Source: Elusimicrobiota bacterium
Lineage (GTDB): Bacteria; Elusimicrobiota; Endomicrobiia; Endomicrobiales; Endomicrobiaceae
Direction of reading: 5' to 3'
Assembly: GCA_031282945.1 (NCBI GenBank)
Contig: JAITCX010000161.1
Location: 1 to 6,769 of the forward strand
DNA: 6,769 nucleotides
The number at the start of each line of letters is the position of its first letter. Within the stretch, counting starts at the first letter, position 1. The position numbers and the translations under genes are program-made. Under the pieces are notes generated by a model. The model was given only the letters and a program-made list of their open reading frames with translations. It searched no databases and was not told where the DNA came from. Below, in pieces: positions 1-6,415 of this stretch.

Positions 1-355
1 ACAGACTGCTGTCTGTCACGTCAAAAGTAGAGTCGGCGCGGGGGCGAAAAAAATTTTCGCAAGCGCGGCGCCGCAAAACTAAAAGGTAGCGCAAAACAAA
101 AATAAAGAAATAAGTTTAAATAGCGTTACTTTTCTGTTTCTCTTTTACAGAAAAAAGAAGTAAGCTGCAAGAGCCGTTTTTTGTTTTTTTTGGCAAAAGA
201 AATTTATGCTTTTCTTTTTCTAAAAAGAGAATAAACTTTTAAGTGTCGTTAGTTTTCTGTTTCTCTTTTTCAAAAGAGAAACATGTCTTGTCTTTAGTTT
301 TTCTGTTTCTCTTTTTTCAAAAAGAGAAAAACCCCCATCTCTTTTTTCAAAGAGA
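1..355. repeat. Left inverted arm flanking the operon
   Basis: This gene-free stretch is an inverted, mostly collinear copy of the right flank. Best blocks: 1-60 pairs with 6416-6476 (only a few differences, one of them at position 13); 78-96 pairs exactly with 6218-6236; 89-128 pairs with 6046-6085 at 39 of 40 bases; 161-170 pairs exactly with 6005-6014; 236-251 pairs with 5921-5936 at 15 of 16; and 296-332 pairs with about 5794-5829. The outer 1-75 is GC-rich and contains small palindromes (GCGAAAA/TTTTCGC at 44-60, GCGGCGCCGC at 65-74). The inner part is the AT hairpin array. The arm is cut by the window edge at base 1, so it may extend further. No gene was recognised in it apart from the last codons of aroA. 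Confidence 0.85.
211..355. repeat. AT hairpin array, left (downstream of aroA)
   Basis: Four small hairpins of one family. 211-230 has a 2-nt loop. 259-282 has a perfect 11-bp stem GTTTCTCTTTT with a 2-nt loop. 306-329 has a perfect 11-bp stem TTTCTCTTTTT with a 2-nt loop. 338-355 has a 7-bp stem and overlaps the aroA stop. A weaker fifth copy lies near 131-157. A CGTTA core (reverse of TAACG) occurs at 124-128 and 247-251 between them. They sit just after the operon on its transcript strand and could protect the 3' end or weakly stop transcription. The stems are almost pure A-T and lack a following U run of the usual kind, so they are not called as a terminator. Confidence 0.8.
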
Positions 356-1633
356 GACTACCCTCTTTAAGTCCTCAAAAAAGTTAGGATACGATATCGC
401 CACGCAGTCTGCATTATCCAATGTAATTTCCTCTTGGCAGTTCAAAGCGGCGATAGCAAAGCTCATGGCAATTCTGTGATCATCATAAGTATTGATATAA
501 GCGGAGGAAAACTTTGCATTGCAATTTCCGTCAACTATAAAACCATCCTCTAAAACCTGAACTTTTGCCCCAATTTTTTCAAGACCTTCCGCCATAACTT
601 TAATTCTATCGCTTTCTTTAAACCGCAATTCTTTAGCGCCGCTTATTTTTGTTGTTCCTTTAGCGCCGGCCGCGGCAATTAAAAAAATTGGAATTTCATC
701 TATCATGCTTGGAATAATTTTCTCATCTAGGTCTATGCCTGAAAGATTAGAACTTTTTACAATAATATCGCTTACGGGTTCGCCTGAAACGTCTCTAAGA
801 TTTTCAAATTTAATATCAGCTCCCATTTTTTTTAAAGCTTCAATTATTCCGCAACGCGTTTGGTTGATGCCGACATTTTTTAATGTCAAAAAGGAATTGT
901 CTAATATTAAAGCCGCCACAATAAAGAAAGCGGCCGAGGAAATATCGCCGGGGACGCTCATCTTTAGGGGATTTAATTTTTGCACTGGACTTATTGTAAT
1001 TTTACCGCCATTTTTTTCAAATGGCGCTCCTGCCGCGGCAAGCATTCGCTCGGTATGATCGCGTGAAGTTTTTGTTTCAGTTACGCTTGTTTTGCCGTCT
1101 GCAAAAAGTCCTGCAAAAAGCACAGCGGACTTAACCTGCGCGCTGGATTTTTCATTTATAAAATCTATAGCTTTTAGGGGACGCTTGCCCGAGATTGTCA
1201 TTGGTAAAGTTGAATTTTGCGATTCTATTTTTGCGCCCATTTGGGTTAGAGGCTCTATGATTCTAGCCATTGGTCTTTTGGATAAACTTGAATCCCCAAA
1301 AATGCAGCTTGTAAATTTTTGCCCGCTCAAAATTCCAGACAAAAGCCGCGTGGTTGTGCCAGAATTTCCAGCGTCAATTTTCCCCTGAGGAGCTTGCAGG
1401 GTCAACCCTTTTCCCTCTATAAAAAGCGTATCTTTTTCCTGTTTAACATCTATTTGCATTTGCCTAAAAGCATTGATAGTGCTTATGCAATCGGCAGAGG
1501 GCAAATAATTTTTAATAATGCTTTTGCCGTCTGCCAAAGAAGCTATCATAACAGCTCTGTGGGTGATAGATTTATCTGCAGGAGGAATGATACAGCCTGT
1601 AACTTTTTTTGCTTTTGAGATTGTGATTTTCAT
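347..1633 (-). CDS. aroA: EPSP synthase (3-phosphoshikimate 1-carboxyvinyltransferase)
   Basis: Joins phosphoenolpyruvate to shikimate-3-phosphate to give EPSP, the sixth shikimate step, in the cytosol. The 428-residue length is normal and the protein is complete. Visible family motifs, in order: DKSITHRA (20-27, substrate-binding Lys21 and Arg26), GNSGTTTR (89-96), GDSSLSKRPM (113-122), SAQVKSA (164-170), SRDHTERML (190-198), VPGDISSAAF (227-236), the catalytic Asp312-Glu313 in DEIP, KESDRI (339-344, Glu340) and DDHRIAM (384-390). The loop that governs glyphosate response keeps glycine (GNSG), so a sensitive enzyme is expected by family analogy; this was not tested. The start ATG overlaps the tyrA stop as ATGA, and no clear Shine-Dalgarno site precedes it, so translation is probably coupled to tyrA. 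It is the last gene of the operon. Its last codons (VVSL) and TGA stop lie inside the first hairpin of the left repeat array, but the preceding SYPNFFEDL is a normal family ending, so the gene looks intact. Confidence 0.97.
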   Translation of the reverse strand: MKITISKAKKVTGCIIPPADKSITHRAVMIASLADGKSIIKNYLPSADCISTINAFRQMQIDVKQEKDTLFIEGKGLTLQAPQGKIDAGNSGTTTRLLSGILSGQKFTSCIFGDSSLSKRPMARIIEPLTQMGAKIESQNSTLPMTISGKRPLKAIDFINEKSSAQVKSAVLFAGLFADGKTSVTETKTSRDHTERMLAAAGAPFEKNGGKITISPVQKLNPLKMSVPGDISSAAFFIVAALILDNSFLTLKNVGINQTRCGIIEALKKMGADIKFENLRDVSGEPVSDIIVKSSNLSGIDLDEKIIPSMIDEIPIFLIAAAGAKGTTKISGAKELRFKESDRIKVMAEGLEKIGAKVQVLEDGFIVDGNCNAKFSSAYINTYDDHRIAMSFAIAALNCQEEITLDNADCVAISYPNFFEDLKRVVSL

Positions 1634-2487
1634 GATATGATTTGCGTTTTCTTGATTTGCTTTTTAATTTGCTCTTTATCTTTTAATGATGCTTTTAAAA
1701 CATTTAATTCTTTTATGAAAGCGTTTAAATTTTTAATAATGTTTTGCGTATTATAAGAAAAAATCGGAGCCCACATATCTGCGCTAGATGAAGCGACCCT
1801 GATTGCGCTATAAAAAGATCCCGCTAAAATTTTTTCTATTTGTCTGTCGCGCGCTTTTTTATCATTGTAAATTTTATGCAATGCAAATGCCATTAAATGC
1901 GGCAAATGGCTTGTCAATGCAACTAAATTGTCATGTTCTTTAGGCGCCATTTTTATTATTTTCGCTTTGGCGTCTTTCCACATTTGCTCTACAATTTTTT
2001 CAGCTTTAGCGGACTTTTTTATCGATCCTGTTATGACCACATTTGCATTTAAAAATAAATCGCTTTCGGCATATTTTAAGCCGTTTGTTTCTTTTCCGCT
2101 CATGGGATGCGCGCCCACAAAAACAGGCGGATTTTTAATATCTTTTGAGCTTTGAATTTTTAAAATCTCCTCGCAAATTCTGTTTTTAACGCTTCCCACA
2201 TCTGTAACAACCGCCCCGCTTTTTAAATAAGCGCAAAGTTCTTTATAGGTCGGCGCAATTAAATCTACAGGCAGAGCTATCACAACAATATCGGCGTCGC
2301 GGCAATCCTCTAAATTTAAATATGCATAGTCAACGCTTTTAGTTTGCAAAGCTAGTTTTAACGTTTGGCGGCGGCGCACAATACCTAAAACCTCATATTT
2401 TTTTTGGCGTGTATTGTCATTATAGTTTTTTAGGGCTTTGGCGAGGGACCCGCCTATCAAACCCAATCCAATTATTGCAACTTTCAA
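1630..2487 (-). CDS. tyrA: Prephenate/arogenate dehydrogenase
   Basis: Oxidatively decarboxylates prephenate (or arogenate) on the way to tyrosine. The 285 residues begin directly with the Rossmann fold: GLGLIGGSL at 7-15, the acidic end of a later strand at TDVGSVK (95-101), GAHPMSGKETNG at 125-136 with active-site His127, then EHD (184-186) and SHLPHL (193-198), which are standard for TyrA. There is no fused chorismate mutase or ACT domain. The tail after about residue 255 is lysine-rich and poorly conserved. After the second Rossmann strand the sequence is GIVRRRQT (35-42); the usual NAD-selecting acidic residue is absent and arginines take its place, resembling NADP-using cyanobacterial arogenate dehydrogenases, so NADP preference is inferred. 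The start codon is TTG, immediately after the aroF stop TAA. It is chosen because GGGAGAG lies 8 nt upstream and the Rossmann strand leaves no room for a later start. The stop overlaps the aroA start (ATGA). Prephenate versus arogenate specificity cannot be read from the sequence. Confidence 0.95.
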   Translation of the reverse strand: MKVAIIGLGLIGGSLAKALKNYNDNTRQKKYEVLGIVRRRQTLKLALQTKSVDYAYLNLEDCRDADIVVIALPVDLIAPTYKELCAYLKSGAVVTDVGSVKNRICEEILKIQSSKDIKNPPVFVGAHPMSGKETNGLKYAESDLFLNANVVITGSIKKSAKAEKIVEQMWKDAKAKIIKMAPKEHDNLVALTSHLPHLMAFALHKIYNDKKARDRQIEKILAGSFYSAIRVASSSADMWAPIFSYNTQNIIKNLNAFIKELNVLKASLKDKEQIKKQIKKTQIIS

Positions 2488-3504
2488 TTAAATTTCTCTC
2501 CCGATAGCTTTTGCAATCAAAGCCAATTCCTTCATCATTTTATCAAACTGATCGGGCAATAGACTTTGAGGTCCGTCTGAAAACGCTTCCTCTGGTTTTG
2601 GATGCACTTCAATTACTAAAGCGTCCGCTCCAGCGGCGACGCAGGCTTTTGCCATTGTGGCGACATATTCTCTCACGCCTGTGCCATGGGATGGGTCCAA
2701 TACAACGGGCAAATGCGAGAGCTTTTTTAAAACGCAAACGGCATTTAAATCCAATGTAAAGCGGGTGGAATCTTCAAAAGTTCTTATGCCGCGCTCGCAT
2801 AACATTACATTATAATTGCCCTGCGATAAAATATATTCAGCCGACAATAAAAATTCTTTTACGGTTGTAGCCATGCCGCGTTTTAACAGCACGGGTTTTT
2901 TTTGTTTGCCGACAGCTTTTAAGAGATCGTAATTTTGAATATTGCGCGCTCCAATTTGCACAATGTCGCAATATTTTTCAAGCAAAGGCACCTGCTCAAC
3001 GGTCATTACCTCGCTGACAATCGGCATGCGGTATTTTTCGCCTGCCGCTTTTAAAATTTTCAAACCTTTCTCGCCTAAACCTTGAAATGTATAGGGAGAG
3101 CTGCGCGGTTTAAACGCTCCGCCGCGCAAAATCGTCGCGCCTGAAGCTTTTAAACTTTTTGCTAAACCAAAAACAATTTCGCGGTTTTCTATGGCGCAAG
3201 GACCTGCCATAACATGAATTTTTTTTGCGCCGATCTCTATATTTTTTGTAATTTTTATGACTGTATCAGCTTTATGAAATTCTCTGGATGCAAGTTTATA
3301 AGCTTTTTGAATTACGCTCACATGTTCAACGATTTGCATAGACTCAAAAATATCTTTATATTTTTCAGCGTATTCGCCAATCATTCCAATAATTGTCACT
3401 TCTTTGCCTTTTGAGATATGCGGTTTATATCCTAACTTTTTTATTTTTTCTAGGACCATATCCAGTTCCGCTTTGCTTGCGCCTTTCTTTAATGTAATGA
3501 TCAT
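2488..3504 (-). CDS. aroF: DAHP synthase, type Ibeta, with N-terminal regulatory domain
   Basis: Condenses phosphoenolpyruvate with erythrose-4-phosphate to DAHP, the committed first step of the shikimate pathway. The 338 residues have two parts. Residues 1 to about 70 form a ferredoxin-like/ACT-type regulatory domain (GKEVTIIGMIGE at 33-44). The rest is the TIM-barrel catalytic domain. The predicted metal ligands are all present: Cys103 in AGPCAIE, His273 in DPSHGTG, Glu299 in IEVHPKPE and Asp310 in DGPQSL. These match the Thermotoga maritima enzyme (Cys102, His272, Glu298, Asp309) at a constant offset of one. Substrate loops RGGAFKPRSSPY (127-138), QIGARN (183-188) and LLKRGM (206-211) are also intact. 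In the Thermotoga enzyme the N-terminal domain mediates feedback inhibition by tyrosine, so the same is inferred here. The ATG overlaps the hisC stop (ATGA) and is preceded by AGAGGT about 9 nt upstream. The gene could equally be named aroG or aroA(G); the symbol is a convention. Confidence 0.97.
   Translation of the reverse strand: MIITLKKGASKAELDMVLEKIKKLGYKPHISKGKEVTIIGMIGEYAEKYKDIFESMQIVEHVSVIQKAYKLASREFHKADTVIKITKNIEIGAKKIHVMAGPCAIENREIVFGLAKSLKASGATILRGGAFKPRSSPYTFQGLGEKGLKILKAAGEKYRMPIVSEVMTVEQVPLLEKYCDIVQIGARNIQNYDLLKAVGKQKKPVLLKRGMATTVKEFLLSAEYILSQGNYNVMLCERGIRTFEDSTRFTLDLNAVCVLKKLSHLPVVLDPSHGTGVREYVATMAKACVAAGADALVIEVHPKPEEAFSDGPQSLLPDQFDKMMKELALIAKAIGREI
2496..2502 (-). promoter_or_regulatory. 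Ribosome binding site supporting the TTG start of tyrA
   Basis: GGGAGAG on the minus strand, inside the last codons of aroF and 8 nt before the TTG. It supports TTG as the start codon, directly after the aroF stop. Confidence 0.65.
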
Positions 3505-4622
3505 TTTCGTATTACCTCTTTTAGTTTTTTTATAAAAAATTTATTTTCGCTATGCAGTCCAATGCTGACGCGCGCCCACTCCCGCAGTTCATATTCATCT
3601 AGACTTCTTATTATCACGCCTTTTTCCAATAACATTTTAAAGAGTTCTTTTCCCATGAGATTTGGGACGCTAAACATAATAAAATTTGCCGCCGTGTCTA
3701 TAAAATCAATGTCTAGTTTTTCAAACTTTTTATAGAGATAATTTTTTTCAGCTTTAATTAATTTTTGCGTGCGTTTGACCTGATTTTTATCAGTCAAGCT
3801 TGCGCAGGCGGCGGCGCTCGCCAAGGAATTTACATTAAACGGCGGTCTAATGCGTTCAATATAATCTACAATTTCAGGATTTGCAAATCCGTAGCCGACG
3901 CGCATTCCCGCCAAGGCATAAGCTTTAGAAAATGTTCTAAAAACTATAAGATTTTTATAGCGGCGTATATAGTCTAGGCCGTTTGGATAATCGGGCATCA
4001 TCGCCGCATATTCAAAATAAGCTTCATCTAAAATTATAAGAGGGGATTGGCCGTCTTGAGACACAGGAACATTTTGTAAGAAATTTTCAAAAGCGGCGCA
4101 GTCATTATAAGTTCCCGTGGGATTATTTGGATTTGTGATAAAAATCGCTTTTGTTTTCGGGCTGCATTTTGCAAGCATTGCATCCAAATTTTGCACAAAC
4201 CCATCGGCCATAGGAACGACCACCGCTTTTGCATCCATCAATTTTACAGCCATTTCATATCTAATAAAAGAATGTTTGCTTATTATAATTTCATCGCCCG
4301 GGCTAAAAAAAAGTTTTCCCAAAATCTCTATAATTTCATCGCCGCCGGCCGCTGTAAAAATGGAGTTTGCGGGAATATCGTATTTTTTTGCAAGGACTTG
4401 TTTTAAGGCAAAAGAATTGGAATCTGGGTAGGCGTAAACCTTGGGGGCATTTTTCTTTATTGCTCTTACAGCAAGAGGGGACGGTCCCAAATTATTTTCA
4501 TTTGAAGCAAGTTTTACGACTTGTCTTAACTTCAACTCTCTTTTAATTTCCTCTATGGGTTTTCCTGCAATATAGGGCGCAAAATCCTGACAATTTTTGC
4601 GTACAAGTTTTGTAATGTCCAT
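3501..4622 (-). CDS. hisC: HisC-family aminotransferase (histidinol-phosphate or aromatic)
   Basis: PLP-dependent class I/II aminotransferase of the HisC group, 373 residues, complete. Visible landmarks: KLASNENNLGPSP (37-49), YAYPDS (63-68), GGDEIIEIL (93-101), NPNNPTG (164-170, PLP-contacting Asn), DEAYFEY (199-205), the lysine that forms the Schiff base at Lys233 within RTFSKAYALAGMRVGYG, IRPPFNVNSLAS, ANFIMF, and the C-terminal RSLDEYELREWARVSIG with the carboxylate-binding arginine. HisC proteins transaminate histidinol phosphate, and many also use phenylpyruvate and 4-hydroxyphenylpyruvate. No other histidine gene is nearby and the gene sits between pheA and aroF, so its main job here is inferred to be the final transamination to phenylalanine and tyrosine, or a dual role. 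It starts with ATG 13 nt after the pheA stop, with GAGAGG about 7 nt upstream. The family call is firm; the substrate is inferred from context. Confidence 0.93.
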   Translation of the reverse strand: MDITKLVRKNCQDFAPYIAGKPIEEIKRELKLRQVVKLASNENNLGPSPLAVRAIKKNAPKVYAYPDSNSFALKQVLAKKYDIPANSIFTAAGGDEIIEILGKLFFSPGDEIIISKHSFIRYEMAVKLMDAKAVVVPMADGFVQNLDAMLAKCSPKTKAIFITNPNNPTGTYNDCAAFENFLQNVPVSQDGQSPLIILDEAYFEYAAMMPDYPNGLDYIRRYKNLIVFRTFSKAYALAGMRVGYGFANPEIVDYIERIRPPFNVNSLASAAACASLTDKNQVKRTQKLIKAEKNYLYKKFEKLDIDFIDTAANFIMFSVPNLMGKELFKMLLEKGVIIRSLDEYELREWARVSIGLHSENKFFIKKLKEVIRK

Positions 4623-4635
4623 TTATAAACCTCTC

Positions 4636-5697
4636 TTATGCTCGGGGATATGAGCCTAAATTTTTAAAAAATGCGCAAGCTTTAGCCACATCATCTAAGG
4701 TTTGAGCGACTTTTTTATCTTTGCTGTGTCCAATGATATCAACAAAAAAAACATATTCCCAAGCCTTTTTTTTGGTTGGGCGGGACTCAATTTTTGCCAT
4801 GTTTATTTTGTTTTTGTCGAAAATTTTCAATACTTCGCAAAGAGCGCCGCAGTGGTCGGTTTTAAGTTTGAAGACAATGCTGGTTTTATCGTCGCCGGTG
4901 GGGGAAGTTTTTTCATGGCCTAAAACAAAAAAACGCGTGTAATTTTGTTTTCCGTCTTGTATGCCTGCTTGCAGGATATGCAGTTTATAAATTTTAGCGG
5001 CGGCCTCAGAGGCAATTGCCGCCGAGAAACTTTCTTTTACAACTTTTTTTGCGGCTTCAGCGGTGGATGAGACGGGGATCAATTCTACGTCTGGATAATT
5101 TTTGCTAAGCCATTTTCTGCACTGGGCTAGGGCTTGGGGGTGGGAATAAATTCTCAAAATTTGGCCGCCGTCTCCTTTAACTAAAAGGGATTGTTCCACT
5201 GCAATGCTTATCTCGCCGCAAACTGAAAGGTTTGTATCCACCAATAAATCCAATGTAATATTTACGCCGCCTTCGCTTGAATTTTCAATTGGCACAACGC
5301 CGAAATCCGCCCGTCCGTTTAAAATTTCTTCCATGACTCCGCTGACATCCGAGCAGGGAACAAAAAGTCCAGACGACCCAAATTTTTTAAGCGCCGCTTG
5401 ATGAGTCCAAGTTGCCCAAGGCCCTAAAAACGCCACTTTTGTAGCGGTTTGCAAATTTCTGCAAGCGCTAATTATTTCTGTATAAATTGCAGTCATATCG
5501 TCAAAGCTCAAAACATCTTTTTTGCTTGCCAATCTTTTTATAATTTCTTTTTCTCTTGAGGGATCATAGACATTCTCGCCTGCTTTTGCTTTTTGGGCGC
5601 CTATTTCTTTTGCGACTGCGGCGCGCTGATTTAATAATTTGACAATATTTTTGTCTAGCGCATCAATTTTTTCTCTCTCTTGTTTTATACTTGACAT
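4636..5697 (-). CDS. pheA: Bifunctional chorismate mutase / prephenate dehydratase with ACT domain (P-protein)
   Basis: Converts chorismate to prephenate and then to phenylpyruvate, the phenylalanine branch. The 353 residues fall into three domains. Residues 1 to about 85 are an AroQ-type helical chorismate mutase (IDALDKNIVKLLNQRAAVAKEIG, then YDPSREKEII at 44-53). Residues 87 to about 260 are prephenate dehydratase: VPIENSSEGGVN (135-146), SHPQALAQC (185-193), SSTAEAA (210-216) and the catalytic TRF at 254-256. Residues about 272-353 are an ACT domain with GAL (284-286) and ESRP (304-307), the two phenylalanine-binding motifs of this enzyme family, so feedback inhibition by phenylalanine is expected. 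The usual GPxGTF motif reads GPWATW at 92-97, a notable variant. It is the first gene of the operon, with AAGGAG 6 nt before the ATG and a TATAAT box further upstream. Length is typical of fused P-proteins and all other key residues are present. Confidence 0.97.
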   Translation of the reverse strand: MSSIKQEREKIDALDKNIVKLLNQRAAVAKEIGAQKAKAGENVYDPSREKEIIKRLASKKDVLSFDDMTAIYTEIISACRNLQTATKVAFLGPWATWTHQAALKKFGSSGLFVPCSDVSGVMEEILNGRADFGVVPIENSSEGGVNITLDLLVDTNLSVCGEISIAVEQSLLVKGDGGQILRIYSHPQALAQCRKWLSKNYPDVELIPVSSTAEAAKKVVKESFSAAIASEAAAKIYKLHILQAGIQDGKQNYTRFFVLGHEKTSPTGDDKTSIVFKLKTDHCGALCEVLKIFDKNKINMAKIESRPTKKKAWEYVFFVDIIGHSKDKKVAQTLDDVAKACAFFKNLGSYPRA

Positions 5698-5703
5698 CTA
5701 CTG

Positions 5704-5709
5704 CTCCTT
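5704..5709 (-). promoter_or_regulatory. Ribosome binding site of pheA
   Basis: AAGGAG on the minus strand, 6 nt before the ATG. It is the strongest Shine-Dalgarno match in the window and fixes the pheA start. Confidence 0.8.
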
Positions 5710-5740
5710 TATTCTAAATAGTATTTTTACATATTTTACA

Positions 5741-5746
5741 ATTATA
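5741..5746 (-). promoter_or_regulatory. Candidate -10 box of the operon promoter
   Basis: Read on the minus strand this is a perfect TATAAT, overlapped upstream by a second near match (TATACT). It lies 43 bases upstream of the pheA start codon, leaving a short leader of about 36 nt, too short for an attenuator. No good -35 hexamer is present at 16-18 nt; that position falls at the edge of the hairpin array (around 5763-5770). The region is very AT-rich, so a chance match is possible, but the position before the first gene of a tight operon supports the call. Confidence 0.45.
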
Positions 5747-5767
5747 GTATATTTTGCAGGGGGATTT

Positions 5768-6035
5768 CTCTTTTACAAAAAGAGGCGGGAGGTGTTTCTC
5801 TTTTTGAAAAAAAGAGAAACAGAAAAACCCTTCTTTTAGAAAAAGAAGCAAAATTAACGGCGGTGAACTCTTTTATAAAAAAGTGTTGAAATTATTTCTT
5901 TTGGAAAAAGAAACAAAACTTAACGACACTTAAAACTTAATTCTCTCTTTGCAAAAGGGAGAGAAATTTCTTTTATCAAAAGAAACAAAAACTTCTAACG
6001 ACCCTTGCAGCTTAATTCTTTTTTCTATAAAAAGA
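5768..6035. repeat. AT hairpin array, right (upstream of pheA)
   Basis: Eight short hairpins in 268 bases: 5768-5784, 5794-5820 (perfect 12-bp stem GTTTCTCTTTTT), 5831-5847, 5867-5884, 5895-5913 (8-bp stem TTTCTTTT), 5941-5965 (10-bp stem with two G-U pairs), 5967-5985 (8-bp stem) and 6017-6035. Loops are 2-5 nt. Linkers share a core TAACG at 5855, 5921, 5996 and 6046 (spacing 66, 75 and 50), often within CTTAACGACNCTTNAAACTTA. Arms of different hairpins are near copies, so they can also pair with one another and with the left array. The array lies upstream of the candidate promoter, not in the leader. Confidence 0.8.
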
Positions 6036-6077
6036 TACAGAAAAGTAACGCTCTTTAAACTTATTTCTTTATTTTTG

Positions 6078-6127
6078 TTTTGCGCTTCCTTTTGATTTAT
6101 AGGATGTCTTGGGAAATTCCAAACGCC
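6078..6127. repeat. Degenerate direct copy of 6218-6262 (relic element end)
   Basis: TTTTGCGCTTCCTTTTGAT followed by TA, GGATGTCTTGGGAAATTCC and ACGCC parallels TTTTGCGCTACCTTTTAGTA, GGGTGTCTTTGGCAACC and ACGCC at 6218-6262, with a period of 140 bases. The copy includes the sequence just outside the 6238-6398 element and a diverged version of its end, again preceded by TA (6100-6101). No matching opposite end is visible before 6218. It reads as a duplicated flank plus a truncated element. Confidence 0.55.
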
Positions 6128-6237
6128 AACAAACACCGAAAATCTCTTTTTCAAAATTCATTTCTTTCTCATTGAAAGTTCATAACTTCTTTTCTCTTTA
6201 TCAAACTCTTTATATTTTTTTGCGCTACCTTTTAGTA

Positions 6238-6398
6238 GGGTGTCTTTGGCAACCTCAACGCCCGTCCTTGCCGCATCTTTTGCGATATTCAAGTGTTGCG
6301 AAAATTTGCACGTCCGGTTAGGACGCGCTGCATTTTCTTTCCTTTAAATCTCGCAAAATCTGTGGCAATTACAGGCATTGGGGTTGCCAAAGACACCC
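6238..6398. mobile_element. Probable MITE: 161-bp palindromic element with TA flanks
   Basis: The whole segment is an imperfect palindrome centred near 6318. Its ends begin GGGTGTCTTTGGCAACC and match as inverted repeats at 23 of 25 bases. The match continues at about 70% for another 32 bases per arm and closes on an apical stem CGTCC/GGACG (6311-6315, 6321-6325) with loop GGTTA. TA stands at both borders (6236-6237 and 6399-6400), the target duplication typical of IS630/Tc1-mariner insertions. The left arm of the flanking inverted repeat has the matching flanks joined directly (around 70-80), which looks like the empty site. It encodes no protein, so movement would need a transposase from elsewhere. 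The alternatives are a large cruciform-forming REP-type repeat or a deletion from the left arm. Confidence 0.65.
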
Positions 6399-6415
6399 TA
6401 TGCGCCACGCGCAAA

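Noticed and set aside
306..329. Rho-independent terminator after aroA
   Set aside because: The 11-bp stem is almost all A-T and is not followed on the minus strand by a U run; a terminator role is possible but not supported.
124..332. CRISPR array
   Set aside because: The units are self-complementary hairpins with variable spacing and related linkers, not constant repeats with unique spacers, and no cas gene is present.
243..479. Plus-strand open frame of 78 codons over the left hairpins
   Set aside because: Its first half is Phe/Ser/Lys repeat translated from the hairpins and the rest lies antisense to aroA.
5704..5740. Attenuator, T-box or riboswitch in the pheA leader
   Set aside because: Only about 36 nt separate the candidate transcription start from the ATG, with no leader peptide rich in Phe or Tyr and no T-box-like sequence. 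The hairpins lie upstream of the -10 box.
5930..6154. Minus-strand open frame of 74 codons in the hairpin array
   Set aside because: Lysine- and phenylalanine-rich low-complexity translation of AT hairpins; no protein-like features.
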